A DNA stretch of 15,016 bases from Burkholderiales bacterium (GTDB lineage: Bacteria > Pseudomonadota > Gammaproteobacteria > Burkholderiales > Thiobacillaceae), in assembly GCA_005793645.1 (NCBI GenBank), contig SXRG01000029.1:1-15016 (forward strand), given 5' to 3'. Both the position numbers and the translations under genes were made by a program. How positions within the stretch are numbered: the stretch's first letter is position 1; every line of letters starts with the position of its first letter. The notes under the pieces were generated by a model. The model was not told the origin of the DNA, searched no databases, and saw only the letters and a program-made list of their open reading frames with translations. This document shows positions 1-7,275 of this stretch, piece after piece.

Positions 1-1
1 A

Positions 2-139
2 TTGGCCCGCGGTGAGCGCTATGGTTTTATCCGCTTCGGTTCACGGGTTGACCTGTATCTGCCACTAGGTAGCAAGCCGCGCGTTACCTTGGGTGAGAAG
101 GTGTCGTCAGGTAGTACGGTGCTGGCGACATTGGCATGA
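2..139 (+). CDS. psd: Phosphatidylserine decarboxylase, C-terminal fragment
   Basis: Only the last 45 codons are in the window; the gene continues upstream of base 1. The enzyme decarboxylates phosphatidylserine to phosphatidylethanolamine at the inner membrane. The visible end contains RYGFIRFGSRVDLYLP followed by a short lysine/glycine segment, which matches the C-terminal (alpha-subunit) end of the short Psd family as I know it. The pyruvoyl-forming Gly-Ser processing site lies upstream of the window and cannot be checked. The TGA stop overlaps the ATG of pssA in an ATGA junction, so the two enzymes of consecutive steps (PssA makes the Psd substrate) are translationally coupled. In many Beta- and Gammaproteobacteria this pair sits between ilvC and leuA, so ilvC probably lies further upstream; that is inference. 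Confidence 0.85.
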   Translation: MARGERYGFIRFGSRVDLYLPLGSKPRVTLGEKVSSGSTVLATLA

Positions 140-927
140 ACCAGGAAGGTTTTAACGAAGACCTAGAATCAGCCCCGCTGGCTGGTGAGAAACGGCGTAG
201 GCGGGCGGTGTTCCTGTTGCCTAATCTGTTGACCACAGGCGCGCTGTTCGCAGGTTTTTATGCTGTGATCCAAGCCATGAATGGGCATGTCGAGCATTCA
301 GCGGTGGCCATCTTTATCGCCATGGTTCTCGACAGCCTGGATGGCCGTGTGGCACGCATGACCAATACACAGAGTGCCTTTGGCGCTGAATATGATTCGC
401 TTTCCGACATGGTGTCCTTCGGGGTTGCGCCGGCGGTCACTGTTTATAGTTATGCCCTGAGCACGATGGGAAAATTGGGCTGGATCGCGGCCTTTGTCTA
501 TTGTGCGGCTGCCGCCTTGCGTCTGGCTCGTTTCAACACCCAGGTGGGGATTGCCGACAAGCGCTGGTTCCAAGGTCTTCCAAGCCCCGCCTCGGCAGCC
601 TTGATTGCCAGTCTCGTCTGGGTGGGCATCGATAAAGGGGTCGTTGGGGCCGACATTCGCTGGGTTGCTTGGCTGATCACCGTGTTTGCGGGCCTTTCCA
701 TGGTCAGCAGTTTCCGTTACTACAGTGGCAAGGATATCAATCTGCGCCGCAGTGTTCCTTTCTTCACGATTGTGACCATTGCGCTGATTTTTGCCCTGAT
801 TGCCATCGACCCGCCTGTGGTGATGATGGTGGTGTTTCTGGCCTATGCAGCCTCCGGTTATGTCTGTGCCTTTTGGCCCCGCAAAACCACCTGCAAACGT
901 GATGGGTCCGGCGGAGACTTGCCCTGA
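136..927 (+). CDS. pssA: CDP-diacylglycerol--serine O-phosphatidyltransferase
   Basis: Integral membrane enzyme that joins CDP-diacylglycerol and L-serine to give phosphatidylserine, the substrate of the upstream Psd. The diagnostic CDP-alcohol phosphatidyltransferase motif DxxDGxxAR-x8-GxxxDxxxD is complete: D66, D69, G70, A73, R74, G83, D87 and D91. The rest is a string of hydrophobic segments (about 27-47, 55-68, 93-125, 150-165, 173-190, 205-250) typical of the roughly 250-280 residue PssA type. The N-terminal 23 residues are polar and rich in Arg/Lys, expected to be cytoplasmic. The start is set by the ATGA overlap with the psd stop; there is no good independent Shine-Dalgarno, which fits coupled translation. 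It is separated from leuA by 196 bp. Confidence 0.95.
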   Translation: MNQEGFNEDLESAPLAGEKRRRRAVFLLPNLLTTGALFAGFYAVIQAMNGHVEHSAVAIFIAMVLDSLDGRVARMTNTQSAFGAEYDSLSDMVSFGVAPAVTVYSYALSTMGKLGWIAAFVYCAAAALRLARFNTQVGIADKRWFQGLPSPASAALIASLVWVGIDKGVVGADIRWVAWLITVFAGLSMVSSFRYYSGKDINLRRSVPFFTIVTIALIFALIAIDPPVVMMVVFLAYAASGYVCAFWPRKTTCKRDGSGGDLP

Positions 928-1123
928 GCGTGGCGGGGTCGTATATTGCGAACCATGCGATGCTATTCATGCCTCAGCCTCTTGTCTTGCAGCCGTCTGC
1001 TGAAGCGGCTGCCCGTACGCGGGCAAATCTGATTCTCCCCCCTTTTGTTTGTCTATTCGCCGGTTGCCTGAGGCGGTTTTGGTTGCGACCTGCGGTTGCG
1101 TCCTGTGACATATGGAGTATGCC

Positions 1124-2671
1124 ATGAACGATTCGTTGATTATTTTTGATACCACACTCCGCGATGGGGAGCAAAGTCCCGGCGCGTCCATGACGCGTGA
1201 TGAGAAGGTGCGCATAGCCCGGCAATTGGAAAAGATGCGCGTGGATGTGATCGAGGCGGGTTTCCCTTCGGCTAGTAATGGCGATTTCGAGTCGGTCAAG
1301 GCCGTTGCTGACACCATCAAGGACAGTACGATCTGTGGATTGGCGCGGGCACTGGAGCGGGATATTGCCCGCTGTGGTGAGGCCTTGAAGGGGGCGAATT
1401 CCGGACGCATCCATACCTTCATCGCCACCTCGCCCATCCACATGGAAAAAAAGTTGCGCATGACGCCAGAGCAGGTGCTCGCGCAGGCCGTGCAGGCGGT
1501 GCAATGGGCGCGGCATTGGACCGATAATGTTGAATTTTCGCCGGAGGATGCGGGTCGCTCGGATCTGGATTTTTTGTGTCGGGTGATCGAGCAGGCCATC
1601 AAGGCTGGGGCGCGCACCATCAACATCCCTGATACCGTGGGCTATAACCTGCCGTGGCAGTTTGGTGACCTGATCCACAATTTGCGCGAGCGCATTCCAA
1701 ACGCCGATCAGGCCATCTTCTCGGTGCATTGCCACAATGATTTGGGCCTTGCCGTTGCCAACTCCCTGTCCGCTGTGATGAAGGGCGCACGCCAGGTGGA
1801 GTGCACCATAAACGGTTTAGGCGAACGCGCCGGTAACGCTGCACTGGAAGAGGTGGTGATGGCTGTGCGAACCCGTCAGGACCTGTTCGTGTGCGATACA
1901 CGCATTGATACGACACAGATCGTCCCGGCCTCGCGATTGGTCGCATCGATTACAGGTTTCGCGGTGCAACCTAACAAGGCTATTGTCGGGGCCAACGCCT
2001 TCGCGCACGAGTCCGGTATTCATCAGGACGGCGTCCTGAAGCATCGCGAGACCTACGAGATCATGCGGGCCGAGGATGTGGGCTGGACGGCCAACCGCAT
2101 GGTGTTGGGCAAGCACTCCGGGCGCAATGCGTTCAGGAGCCGGTTGAAGGAGTTGGGTGTTGAACTGGGTTCCGAAGAGGCGCTGAACACGGCCTTTGCC
2201 CGTTTCAAGGATCTGGCCGACAAGAAGCACGAAATTTTTGATGAAGATCTGCAAGCCTTGGTGTCCGATGAGGCGGCGGCCGATCATGAAGAACGCTTCC
2301 ATCTGATGTCACTGCGGGTCTGCTCTGAGACCGGGGAGACTCCGCATGCTGTGTTAGTGCTGACGGACAACGGGGTCGAACAGCGTGCGGCGGCGGATGG
2401 GAGTGGGCCGGTGGATGCAGCATTCTGTGCCATTGAGTCGATCGTGCGTTCACAGAGTGACCTGTTGCTGTATTCCGTAAACAACATTACCAGCGGGACG
2501 GATTCCCAGGGTGAGGTCACCGTACGGATTAATAAGGCAGGCCGTATTGTTAACGGTCAGGGGGCCGATACCGATATTGTGATCGCCTCGGCCAAGGCCT
2601 ATCTCAACGCGCTTAACAAGCTGATGGGCGGAGAGGTGCGCCATCATCCGCAGACGCCGCACGCGGTTTGA
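1124..2671 (+). CDS. leuA: 2-isopropylmalate synthase
   Basis: Condenses acetyl-CoA with 2-oxoisovalerate to 2-isopropylmalate, the committed step of leucine synthesis. The 515-residue product has the signature FDTTLRDGEQSPG at 8-20, the metal-binding VHCHNDLG at about 201-208 (H202, H204, N205), and a second signature around NGLGERAGN. Residues from about 390 to the end form the C-terminal regulatory domain that mediates leucine feedback in this family, so this is the full-length LeuA1 type. An in-frame ATG four codons earlier (position 1112) is possible, but GGAG at 1114-1117 sits 6 nt before the ATG at 1124, which also matches the usual start MNDxLIIFDTTLRDG. It is the last gene before a strong terminator. 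The start overlaps the stop of a short upstream open frame (see findings), which may matter for leucine control. Confidence 0.96.
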   Translation: MNDSLIIFDTTLRDGEQSPGASMTRDEKVRIARQLEKMRVDVIEAGFPSASNGDFESVKAVADTIKDSTICGLARALERDIARCGEALKGANSGRIHTFIATSPIHMEKKLRMTPEQVLAQAVQAVQWARHWTDNVEFSPEDAGRSDLDFLCRVIEQAIKAGARTINIPDTVGYNLPWQFGDLIHNLRERIPNADQAIFSVHCHNDLGLAVANSLSAVMKGARQVECTINGLGERAGNAALEEVVMAVRTRQDLFVCDTRIDTTQIVPASRLVASITGFAVQPNKAIVGANAFAHESGIHQDGVLKHRETYEIMRAEDVGWTANRMVLGKHSGRNAFRSRLKELGVELGSEEALNTAFARFKDLADKKHEIFDEDLQALVSDEAAADHEERFHLMSLRVCSETGETPHAVLVLTDNGVEQRAAADGSGPVDAAFCAIESIVRSQSDLLLYSVNNITSGTDSQGEVTVRINKAGRIVNGQGADTDIVIASAKAYLNALNKLMGGEVRHHPQTPHAV

Positions 2672-2682
2672 AGGGCTGGGGA

Positions 2683-2729
2683 GGTAGATAACAAAAAGGG
2701 CGCCCTGGGCGCCCTTTTTGTTATCTACC
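2683..2729. terminator. Bidirectional intrinsic terminator between leuA and the cytochrome gene
   Basis: A perfect 22-bp inverted repeat (2683-2704 and 2708-2729) with a 3-nt loop CTG. The inner part is GGGCGCC/GGCGCCC, flanked by A5 on the left arm and T5 on the right arm, so the GC-rich hairpin is followed by a U-run when read in either direction. It lies 12 bp after the leuA stop and 30 bp after the stop of the convergent cytochrome gene, and so serves both. Confidence 0.93.
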
Positions 2730-2759
2730 GCAGGCGAGTCCCTGCGGCATACGATTGGA

Positions 2760-3539
2760 TTAGCTGTTCATACGAGGGAGATCCCCTTCGCTATCGATAA
2801 GATCTTGTGGAAGCTTGTAGAACCACAGCTGGCGCATGGAGGTGATCCACATGATCGTGAATGCAACTCCATACAGCGCGCCCCCGATGATCACGGCCCA
2901 GGCGAAGCCTGTCCAGATCTTGGTCAGGTACCAAGCGGCCACGTCGATGATCAGTGACAGGAATGGAGTGGCGATGACTACGCATTTGAACCAGGCCGGG
3001 CGCACATAGGCATGGGTGTAAATGAAGCCGATGATGAAGAAGATGAAGGTGATGGAAAACAGGTGGATGTGGGAGACGCGTACCAATGTGGCCACATTCA
3101 TGCCTTCATCCTTGGCAGTGACCTTGGCGACGGCGTCTGCGGTCCGCAGGTCGGGCAGGTGCGGGTTGGCCTCGGGGTTGTGACAGGCGATGCAATGCTC
3201 TTGCAGGATCGGGTTGATCTTGCTGTCAAATTCGTCCGCCGGAGCCTTGTTGTGCAGCCAAGTGAAAATTACTTCGCGTTTTTCCGCAGGCAGCATGTCG
3301 GCCATTGGGCCGCGCAGAGCAGACTCAAGCTTGGTGCCGTTCGGGTTGCCGCTATAGGAGATGACGAGGTCTTCGGCCGTCAGCATTGCCTTGCCGTCTT
3401 TACCGGCATGTGATTCCCATACTTGAATCATGGCCATCAGATAACCAGTACCAAAGACCAGTAGAACCATGGAAAACAGTACCCGTATGGACATGGGAAG
3501 ATATTGGAAATGCAGAAAGCGTGGTTTCATGATGGCCAT
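2760..3539 (-). CDS. Membrane-anchored monohaem c-type cytochrome of unassigned function
   Basis: 259 residues. A hydrophobic segment at about 18-38 (probable signal anchor) is followed by a hydrophilic, presumably periplasmic, region of about 115 residues with a single covalent haem motif CIACH at 116-120. After this come three hydrophobic segments at about 158-177, 185-206 and 211-232 and a short polar tail. Histidines H157, H159 and H176 flank the second membrane span and could ligate a further haem, but that is inference. Related proteins occur, as far as I recall, in sulfur- and iron-oxidising Proteobacteria, often as hypothetical proteins; I cannot name a characterised family. It is not the SoxX, CcoP or NapC type: no multihaem motifs and no recognised accessory domain. 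An alternative start is M4 (3530); neither start has a clear Shine-Dalgarno. A sigma-70-like promoter and an FNR-like palindrome lie just upstream, suggesting oxygen-responsive expression separate from the upstream operon. Confidence 0.75.
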   Translation of the reverse strand: MAIMKPRFLHFQYLPMSIRVLFSMVLLVFGTGYLMAMIQVWESHAGKDGKAMLTAEDLVISYSGNPNGTKLESALRGPMADMLPAEKREVIFTWLHNKAPADEFDSKINPILQEHCIACHNPEANPHLPDLRTADAVAKVTAKDEGMNVATLVRVSHIHLFSITFIFFIIGFIYTHAYVRPAWFKCVVIATPFLSLIIDVAAWYLTKIWTGFAWAVIIGGALYGVAFTIMWITSMRQLWFYKLPQDLIDSEGDLPRMNS

Positions 3540-3563
3540 TACCGTGAGTTGAAAGGTTAGTGA

Positions 3564-3592
3564 ATGCTAATAGGAGATATCCCTGTCGTCAA
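3564..3592 (-). promoter_or_regulatory. Candidate sigma-70 promoter of the cytochrome gene
   Basis: Read on the minus strand: TTGACG (3592-3587, 5 of 6 to the -35 consensus), a 17-bp spacer, then TAGCAT (3569-3564, 4 of 6 to the -10 consensus). Transcription would start near 3557, leaving a leader of about 18 nt before the ATG at 3539. It is the best promoter-like pair in this gap but is predicted by eye only. Confidence 0.45.
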
Positions 3593-3622
3593 TGCAGACA
3601 TGGTGAGCCAAGACGAACGGGA

Positions 3623-3636
3623 TTGATGTATGTCAA
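3623..3636. promoter_or_regulatory. FNR/Anr/Dnr-type palindrome upstream of the cytochrome gene
   Basis: TTGATGTATGTCAA on the plus strand, TTGACATACATCAA on the minus strand. Compared with the FNR-family consensus TTGAT-N4-ATCAA, 9 of 10 defined positions match. Its centre is about 72 bp upstream of the predicted transcription start of the cytochrome gene, close to spacings used by FNR-class activators at class I promoters. It begins 17 bp before the site would enter the coding end of the upstream DUF2069 gene at 3641, so it is intergenic. Binding is inferred from sequence only. Confidence 0.45.
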
Positions 3637-3640
3637 TATA

Positions 3641-4003
3641 TTAGACGATACTGTTGTGACTTGACGGGTTGCGTTTCTTACGCAGAAAAAGCGCCAGACT
3701 GGCAAATAGACCCAGGGAGAGCACGAGTTCCGCGCCCGCCATGAATTGGGCCGGCCCGGTCTCCACGGCAAGGCGCAGACTCCCTTCCATGGCATAGAAC
3801 CAGATCAGCAGACTCAGCCACTGATAGGCTTTGCGGCGACCGTGCAGGATGCCAAAGAGGGGTAACAGCAGGGGCAAGGTCTTCAGCACCAGCCAGGAAC
3901 CGTGGGGCCGCAAGGGGGCCAGCCAGAGTTCCCATGCAAGACAGAGAAGGATCAGCGCAATGAGCAGGGCTGCACTGATGTTTTGGGCGGTTTCGAGTCG
4001 CAT
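3641..4003 (-). CDS. DUF2069 family four-TM inner membrane protein
   Basis: 120 residues that are almost entirely membrane: hydrophobic segments at about 9-29, 36-54, 59-80 and 87-107, then a basic tail with RKKR at 108-111. Size, topology and its place downstream of a WrbA-type gene match the small DUF2069 membrane proteins of Beta- and Gammaproteobacteria, whose function is not known to me. I chose the ATG at 4003 because AGGA lies about 10 nt upstream and it leaves an 11-bp gap to the preceding gene; an ATG at 4051 would add 16 polar residues and overlap that gene by 37 bp. It is the last gene of the wrbA operon. Confidence 0.75.
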   Translation of the reverse strand: MRLETAQNISAALLIALILLCLAWELWLAPLRPHGSWLVLKTLPLLLPLFGILHGRRKAYQWLSLLIWFYAMEGSLRLAVETGPAQFMAGAELVLSLGLFASLALFLRKKRNPSSHNSIV

Positions 4004-4014
4004 ACGCGCTATTC

Positions 4015-4518
4015 CTAGCCGCGCCGAGCAGTGTGATTCGGGTCCCGCCACGCATCTCCTTCCACCCAGTAGATGCGGCTAAAACCGCCAATCCAGCGTA
4101 CCTTGAGCGGGCGAATGCGCCAGAAACAGAAGTCATGCATGGAGAAATATTCGGCGACCTGTGGAAACTGCTCCAGATAGATCGGACCTAGCGCCGCCTT
4201 GTCATCCGCGGACAGTTTCTCGGCATGGCCGATCACGGTGACGCGGCCAGTGGATTGCATATCGGTCGTGAAGGGCTGCAAGATCAGCGAACAGCGCGCG
4301 TCTGCGGACAGGTTTTTGCTGTGCTCGGCAAGGTTGGAGATAAGGATGATGGGGCTGCCAGCCGCATCGAGCATGAAGGGCGACACCGAACCAAACGGAA
4401 AGCCTTCAAGGCGTTTGGATAGGGTGGATAGCACCCCGTGATGGCATTTGCGGGCAAATGCGCGTGCCTCCTGGGCGGGTGACACTTTCGTTGCGGTTGA
4501 GTTGTCTGGCCGGATCAT
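4015..4518 (-). CDS. HugZ-like / pyridoxamine 5'-phosphate oxidase-fold FMN-binding protein
   Basis: 167 residues with a split-barrel flavin-binding signature. N-terminal HHGVLSTLS (26-34) leads into GFPFGSVSPFMLD (39-51), the strand PIILISNLAEHSKNL (56-70) and SADARCSLIL (71-80). The region ends in FWRIRPLKVRWIGGFSRIYW (132-151), typical of haem-utilisation HugZ and related CREG/PNPOx-like proteins. It is the short form, lacking the C-terminal domain present in full-length HugZ enzymes that degrade haem, so haem oxygenase activity should not be assumed; a general flavin or cofactor-dependent oxidoreductase role is equally possible. Its ATG overlaps the wrbA TGA (ATGA, 4515-4518), implying coupled synthesis with another FMN protein. 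Confidence 0.78.
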   Translation of the reverse strand: MIRPDNSTATKVSPAQEARAFARKCHHGVLSTLSKRLEGFPFGSVSPFMLDAAGSPIILISNLAEHSKNLSADARCSLILQPFTTDMQSTGRVTVIGHAEKLSADDKAALGPIYLEQFPQVAEYFSMHDFCFWRIRPLKVRWIGGFSRIYWVEGDAWRDPNHTARRG

Positions 4519-5105
4519 GCCAGCTTCAGTGTGGTTTCGGCCAGCCGGCGACCCAGCGCGAAGGCGAGCTTGCGTTCGTCTTCGGTGATGGGCTCATCGC
4601 CCATTTTCCCGGATAGATGCGATGCCCCATAGGGCGTTCCCCCAGAGCGAGTGCTTACTAGCTCTGGATTGGAATAGGGCAGACCGAGGATAACCATGCC
4701 GTGGTGTAAGAGCGGCAACATCATCGAAGTCAGCGTGGTTTCCTGGCCCCCGTGCAGTGAGGCCGTGGCCGTGAAGACGGCAGCGGGTTTACCGATCAGA
4801 GTGCCTTTCATCCATAACGGCGTAGTGCCATCGATGAAATGCTTCAACGCAGCGGCCATGTTGCCGAAATGGGTGGGTGAGCCCAGAGCCAGGCCGGCGC
4901 ATTCTTCCAGATCCGTTAGCGTGGCATAGGGTGCGCCCTCGTCGGGGACGGGTTTGCCGGGGGCATCCACCTCGGTTGCCACGCGGGGTACGGTGCGCAA
5001 ACGGGCCTGACAACCGGAGATCGATTCCACACCATGGGCGATGTGGCGCGCCAACTGTTGCACGCTACCGTGCGGGGAGTAATACAGGATTAGGATTTCG
5101 GACAT
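4515..5105 (-). CDS. wrbA: WrbA-like NAD(P)H:quinone oxidoreductase (flavodoxin fold)
   Basis: Cytosolic FMN enzyme expected to reduce quinones by two electrons, limiting semiquinone and redox stress. Family features in the 196-residue product: the phosphate-binding loop YYSPHGSV (8-15), GSPTHFGNM (75-83, matching GTPTRFGNM of WrbA), and SLHGGQETTLTSMMLPLLHH (116-135) followed by GMVILGLPYS (136-145). An in-frame GTG at 5114 would add three residues, but the ATG at 5105 has GGCGAG about 8 nt upstream and gives the usual short N-terminus (MSEILILYYS). It is the first gene of a three-gene minus-strand operon with the HugZ-like and DUF2069 genes, divergent from sucC with 89 bp between the two starts. 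Confidence 0.9.
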   Translation of the reverse strand: MSEILILYYSPHGSVQQLARHIAHGVESISGCQARLRTVPRVATEVDAPGKPVPDEGAPYATLTDLEECAGLALGSPTHFGNMAAALKHFIDGTTPLWMKGTLIGKPAAVFTATASLHGGQETTLTSMMLPLLHHGMVILGLPYSNPELVSTRSGGTPYGASHLSGKMGDEPITEDERKLAFALGRRLAETTLKLA

Positions 5106-5194
5106 GTTTGACACTCGCCGTGTTTGGGTGGAGGGGATGCTACCTGAGCATGGCCTCGGGATACAATGGTCGGCATTCTTATAGGTGAAACGCT

Positions 5195-6379
5195 ATGAAT
5201 TTGCATGAATATCAAGCTAAAGCGGTGTTGCGCGACTTTGGCATGGTTACGCCACGCGGTGTGACGATCAATGAACCGGGGCAGTGCGTCGCAGCGGCCG
5301 CCGAGTTGGGTGGTGATGCCTGGGTGATCAAGGCCCAGGTGCATGCTGGCGGACGCGGCAAGGCGGGTGGGGTGAAGTTGTGTCGGTCGATCGATGAGCT
5401 GGCGGTTACGGCGCAATCCTTGCTGAGCCGTCGTTTGGTGACTTACCAGAATGCGCCGGATGGACAGCCGGTGAGTACGCTGCTGATTGAGGAAACCCTG
5501 CCGATCGCACGCGAGCTTTATCTTTCTATCACCGTTGATCGCGCCGCAGAACGTATCGGTATCGTTGCCTCCAGTGCAGGCGGCATGGAGATTGAGGAGG
5601 CGGCACGCACTACGCCCGACAAGATTCTGCGCGAGACAGTCAACCCGGTTTCCGACCTGATGGATTACCAAGCGCGCAAGATCGCCTTTGGCTTGGCGTT
5701 GTCCGGCGATCAGATTGGCGCTTGCGTGAAGCTGATTAAGGCGTGCTACCGATTGTTTGTCGAGTGTGATCTTTCCCTGCTGGAGATCAACCCGTTGGTA
5801 GTGACCGGCGATGGCCGCATTGTGCCGCTGGACTGCAAGATGGCGGTGGACGACAACGCGTTGTATCGGCAAAAGGCGCTGGCCGAGTTGAACGATTTGA
5901 GTCAACTTGACTCCAAGGAGGCCGAGGCGCACGAACATCAAGTCAATTACATTGCTTTGAATGGCAATATTGGCTGCATGGTCAACGGTGCCGGGTTGGC
6001 CATGGCGACCATGGACCTGATCCAGATTTCGGGAGGTAAGCCCGCCAACTTCCTGGATGTTGGCGGTGGCGCTACCGCCGATTCGGTGGCCGAAGCCTTC
6101 CGCATCATTCTCGCCGACGCCAATGTCAAAGCGGTGCTGATCAATATATTCGGCGGCATCGTGCGTTGCGACCTGATCGCCGACGGCATTATCCAGGCCG
6201 TGCAGCAGGTGGGTGTCAAGGTGCCGGTGATCGTGCGTCTGGAAGGCACCAATGCCGATCTGGGCCGGCAACGGCTGGCCGAGTTTAAAGATTACAGCGG
6301 GCTTGCCATTACCGCGGCCAACGATTTGAACGAAGCCGCCCGCATCGCCGTGCAAAGTGCGCAAGGAGGCGCAAAGTGA
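5195..6379 (+). CDS. sucC: Succinate--CoA ligase (ADP-forming) subunit beta
   Basis: ATP-grasp beta subunit of succinyl-CoA synthetase, interconverting succinyl-CoA plus ADP/phosphate with succinate, CoA and ATP in the TCA cycle. The 394-residue protein starts with the family's MNLHEYQAK, has the nucleotide-site segment around K46 and AGGRGKAGG (51-59), the metal ligands N199 (in LLEINPL) and D213, the G-rich GNIGCMVNGAGLAM (257-270), and IFGGIVRCD (318-326). Length is close to the usual 388. A good Shine-Dalgarno, AGGTGA (5183-5188), lies 6 nt before the ATG. The stop overlaps the sucD start (GTGA). No sucAB or sdh genes are adjacent, so this is a stand-alone sucCD pair. A malate--CoA ligase role is a less likely alternative. 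Confidence 0.96.
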   Translation: MNLHEYQAKAVLRDFGMVTPRGVTINEPGQCVAAAAELGGDAWVIKAQVHAGGRGKAGGVKLCRSIDELAVTAQSLLSRRLVTYQNAPDGQPVSTLLIEETLPIARELYLSITVDRAAERIGIVASSAGGMEIEEAARTTPDKILRETVNPVSDLMDYQARKIAFGLALSGDQIGACVKLIKACYRLFVECDLSLLEINPLVVTGDGRIVPLDCKMAVDDNALYRQKALAELNDLSQLDSKEAEAHEHQVNYIALNGNIGCMVNGAGLAMATMDLIQISGGKPANFLDVGGGATADSVAEAFRIILADANVKAVLINIFGGIVRCDLIADGIIQAVQQVGVKVPVIVRLEGTNADLGRQRLAEFKDYSGLAITAANDLNEAARIAVQSAQGGAK

Positions 6380-7248
6380 GCATCCTGATCGATAAAAACA
6401 CCCGCGTCATTTGCCAGGGCTTCACCGGTAAGCAAGGCAGTTTCCATTCCGAACAATCTATCGCCTACGGTACGCAAATGGTCGGTGGCGTTACCCCTAG
6501 CAAGGGCGGGCAGCAGCATTTGGGCCTGCCGGTATTCAACACGGTGCAAGATGCCGTGCGCGCAACTGGTGCCGACGCGACCATGATCTATGTGCCTGCC
6601 GTCTTTGCTGCCGACGGTATCCTCGAAGCGGCGGACGCTGGTATTCGCGTCATTGCCTGCATTACCGAAGGTATCCCGGTGCGCGACATGATTAATGTGA
6701 AAGCGGCGATTCGCGCCAACGACTGTTACCTGATTGGCCCGAACTGTCCCGGCCTCATCACGCCTGGCGAATGCAAGATTGGCATCATGCCCGGTTTCAT
6801 CCATCGCCCCGGAAAGATCGGCATCGTTTCGCTCTCCGGCACCCTGACTTACGAGGCGGTGTGGCAGACCACGCAACTGGGGCTGGGCCAATCGACCTGC
6901 GTTGGTATCGGCGGTGACCCGATCAAGGGCATGGATTTTATCGACTGCCTGGCCATGTTCGAGGCCGATGCGCAGACCGAAGCGATTATCCTGGTCGGCG
7001 AGATCGGTGGCGCGGCGGAAGAGGTTGCCGCTGAGTTTATCGCCGCTCATGTTAAAAAGCCGGTCGCCGCCTATATCGCCGGCCTCACCGCGCCGCAAGG
7101 TAAACGCATGGGTCATGCTGGTGCCATTATCGCCGGCGGTTCGGGCCGCGCCGAAGACAAGATTGCCGCACTGGAAAAGGCCGGTGTCGTGGTGGCAAAA
7201 AGCCCGGCAGGGATGGGCCAGGCCGTGGTGAAGGCGATGCGGCGTTAG
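6376..7248 (+). CDS. sucD: Succinate--CoA ligase (ADP-forming) subunit alpha
   Basis: CoA-binding alpha subunit that carries the phosphohistidine; pairs with SucC. The 290-residue product has the N-terminal CoA-binding Rossmann segment VICQGFTGKQGSFHSEQ (11-27), GPNCPGLITPGECKIGIMPG (121-140), the SLSGTLTYE segment (152-160), the GIGGDP loop (177-182) and the catalytic histidine H247 in GHAGAI. The start is GTG at 6376, overlapping the sucC stop by 4 bp and preceded 6 nt upstream by a strong AAGGAGG (6363-6369). No obvious U-rich terminator follows; the gap to the convergent mutM gene holds a structured inverted repeat instead. Confidence 0.97.
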   Translation: MSILIDKNTRVICQGFTGKQGSFHSEQSIAYGTQMVGGVTPSKGGQQHLGLPVFNTVQDAVRATGADATMIYVPAVFAADGILEAADAGIRVIACITEGIPVRDMINVKAAIRANDCYLIGPNCPGLITPGECKIGIMPGFIHRPGKIGIVSLSGTLTYEAVWQTTQLGLGQSTCVGIGGDPIKGMDFIDCLAMFEADAQTEAIILVGEIGGAAEEVAAEFIAAHVKKPVAAYIAGLTAPQGKRMGHAGAIIAGGSGRAEDKIAALEKAGVVVAKSPAGMGQAVVKAMRR

Positions 7249-7275
7249 GGTTTTCTGTGGCGTTTTACAACTTAA

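Noticed and set aside
1112..1123. leuA start at the upstream ATG 1112
   Set aside because: It has no ribosome binding site, whereas GGAG sits 6 nt before the ATG at 1124, which also matches the family N-terminus.
3631..3636. TTGACA on the minus strand as -35 of the cytochrome promoter
   Set aside because: The hexamer 17 bp downstream is TCTTGG, not a -10; the sequence is better explained as half of the FNR-like palindrome, and TTGACG/TAGCAT nearer the gene is a better pair.
5108..5113. TTGACA as the -35 box of a sucC promoter
   Set aside because: No -10-like hexamer occurs 16-18 bp downstream. The TACAAT at 5162-5167 is too far away and has no -35 match of its own, so no promoter is called for sucC or wrbA.
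5090..6364. Long antisense open frame (about 424 codons) opposite sucC, and other long antisense frames opposite leuA, prs, rplY and the TPR gene
   Set aside because: The plus-strand genes carry complete enzyme signatures; the opposite frames give low-complexity His/Gln/Arg-rich products with no recognisable motif and are by-products of codon bias in GC-rich genes.
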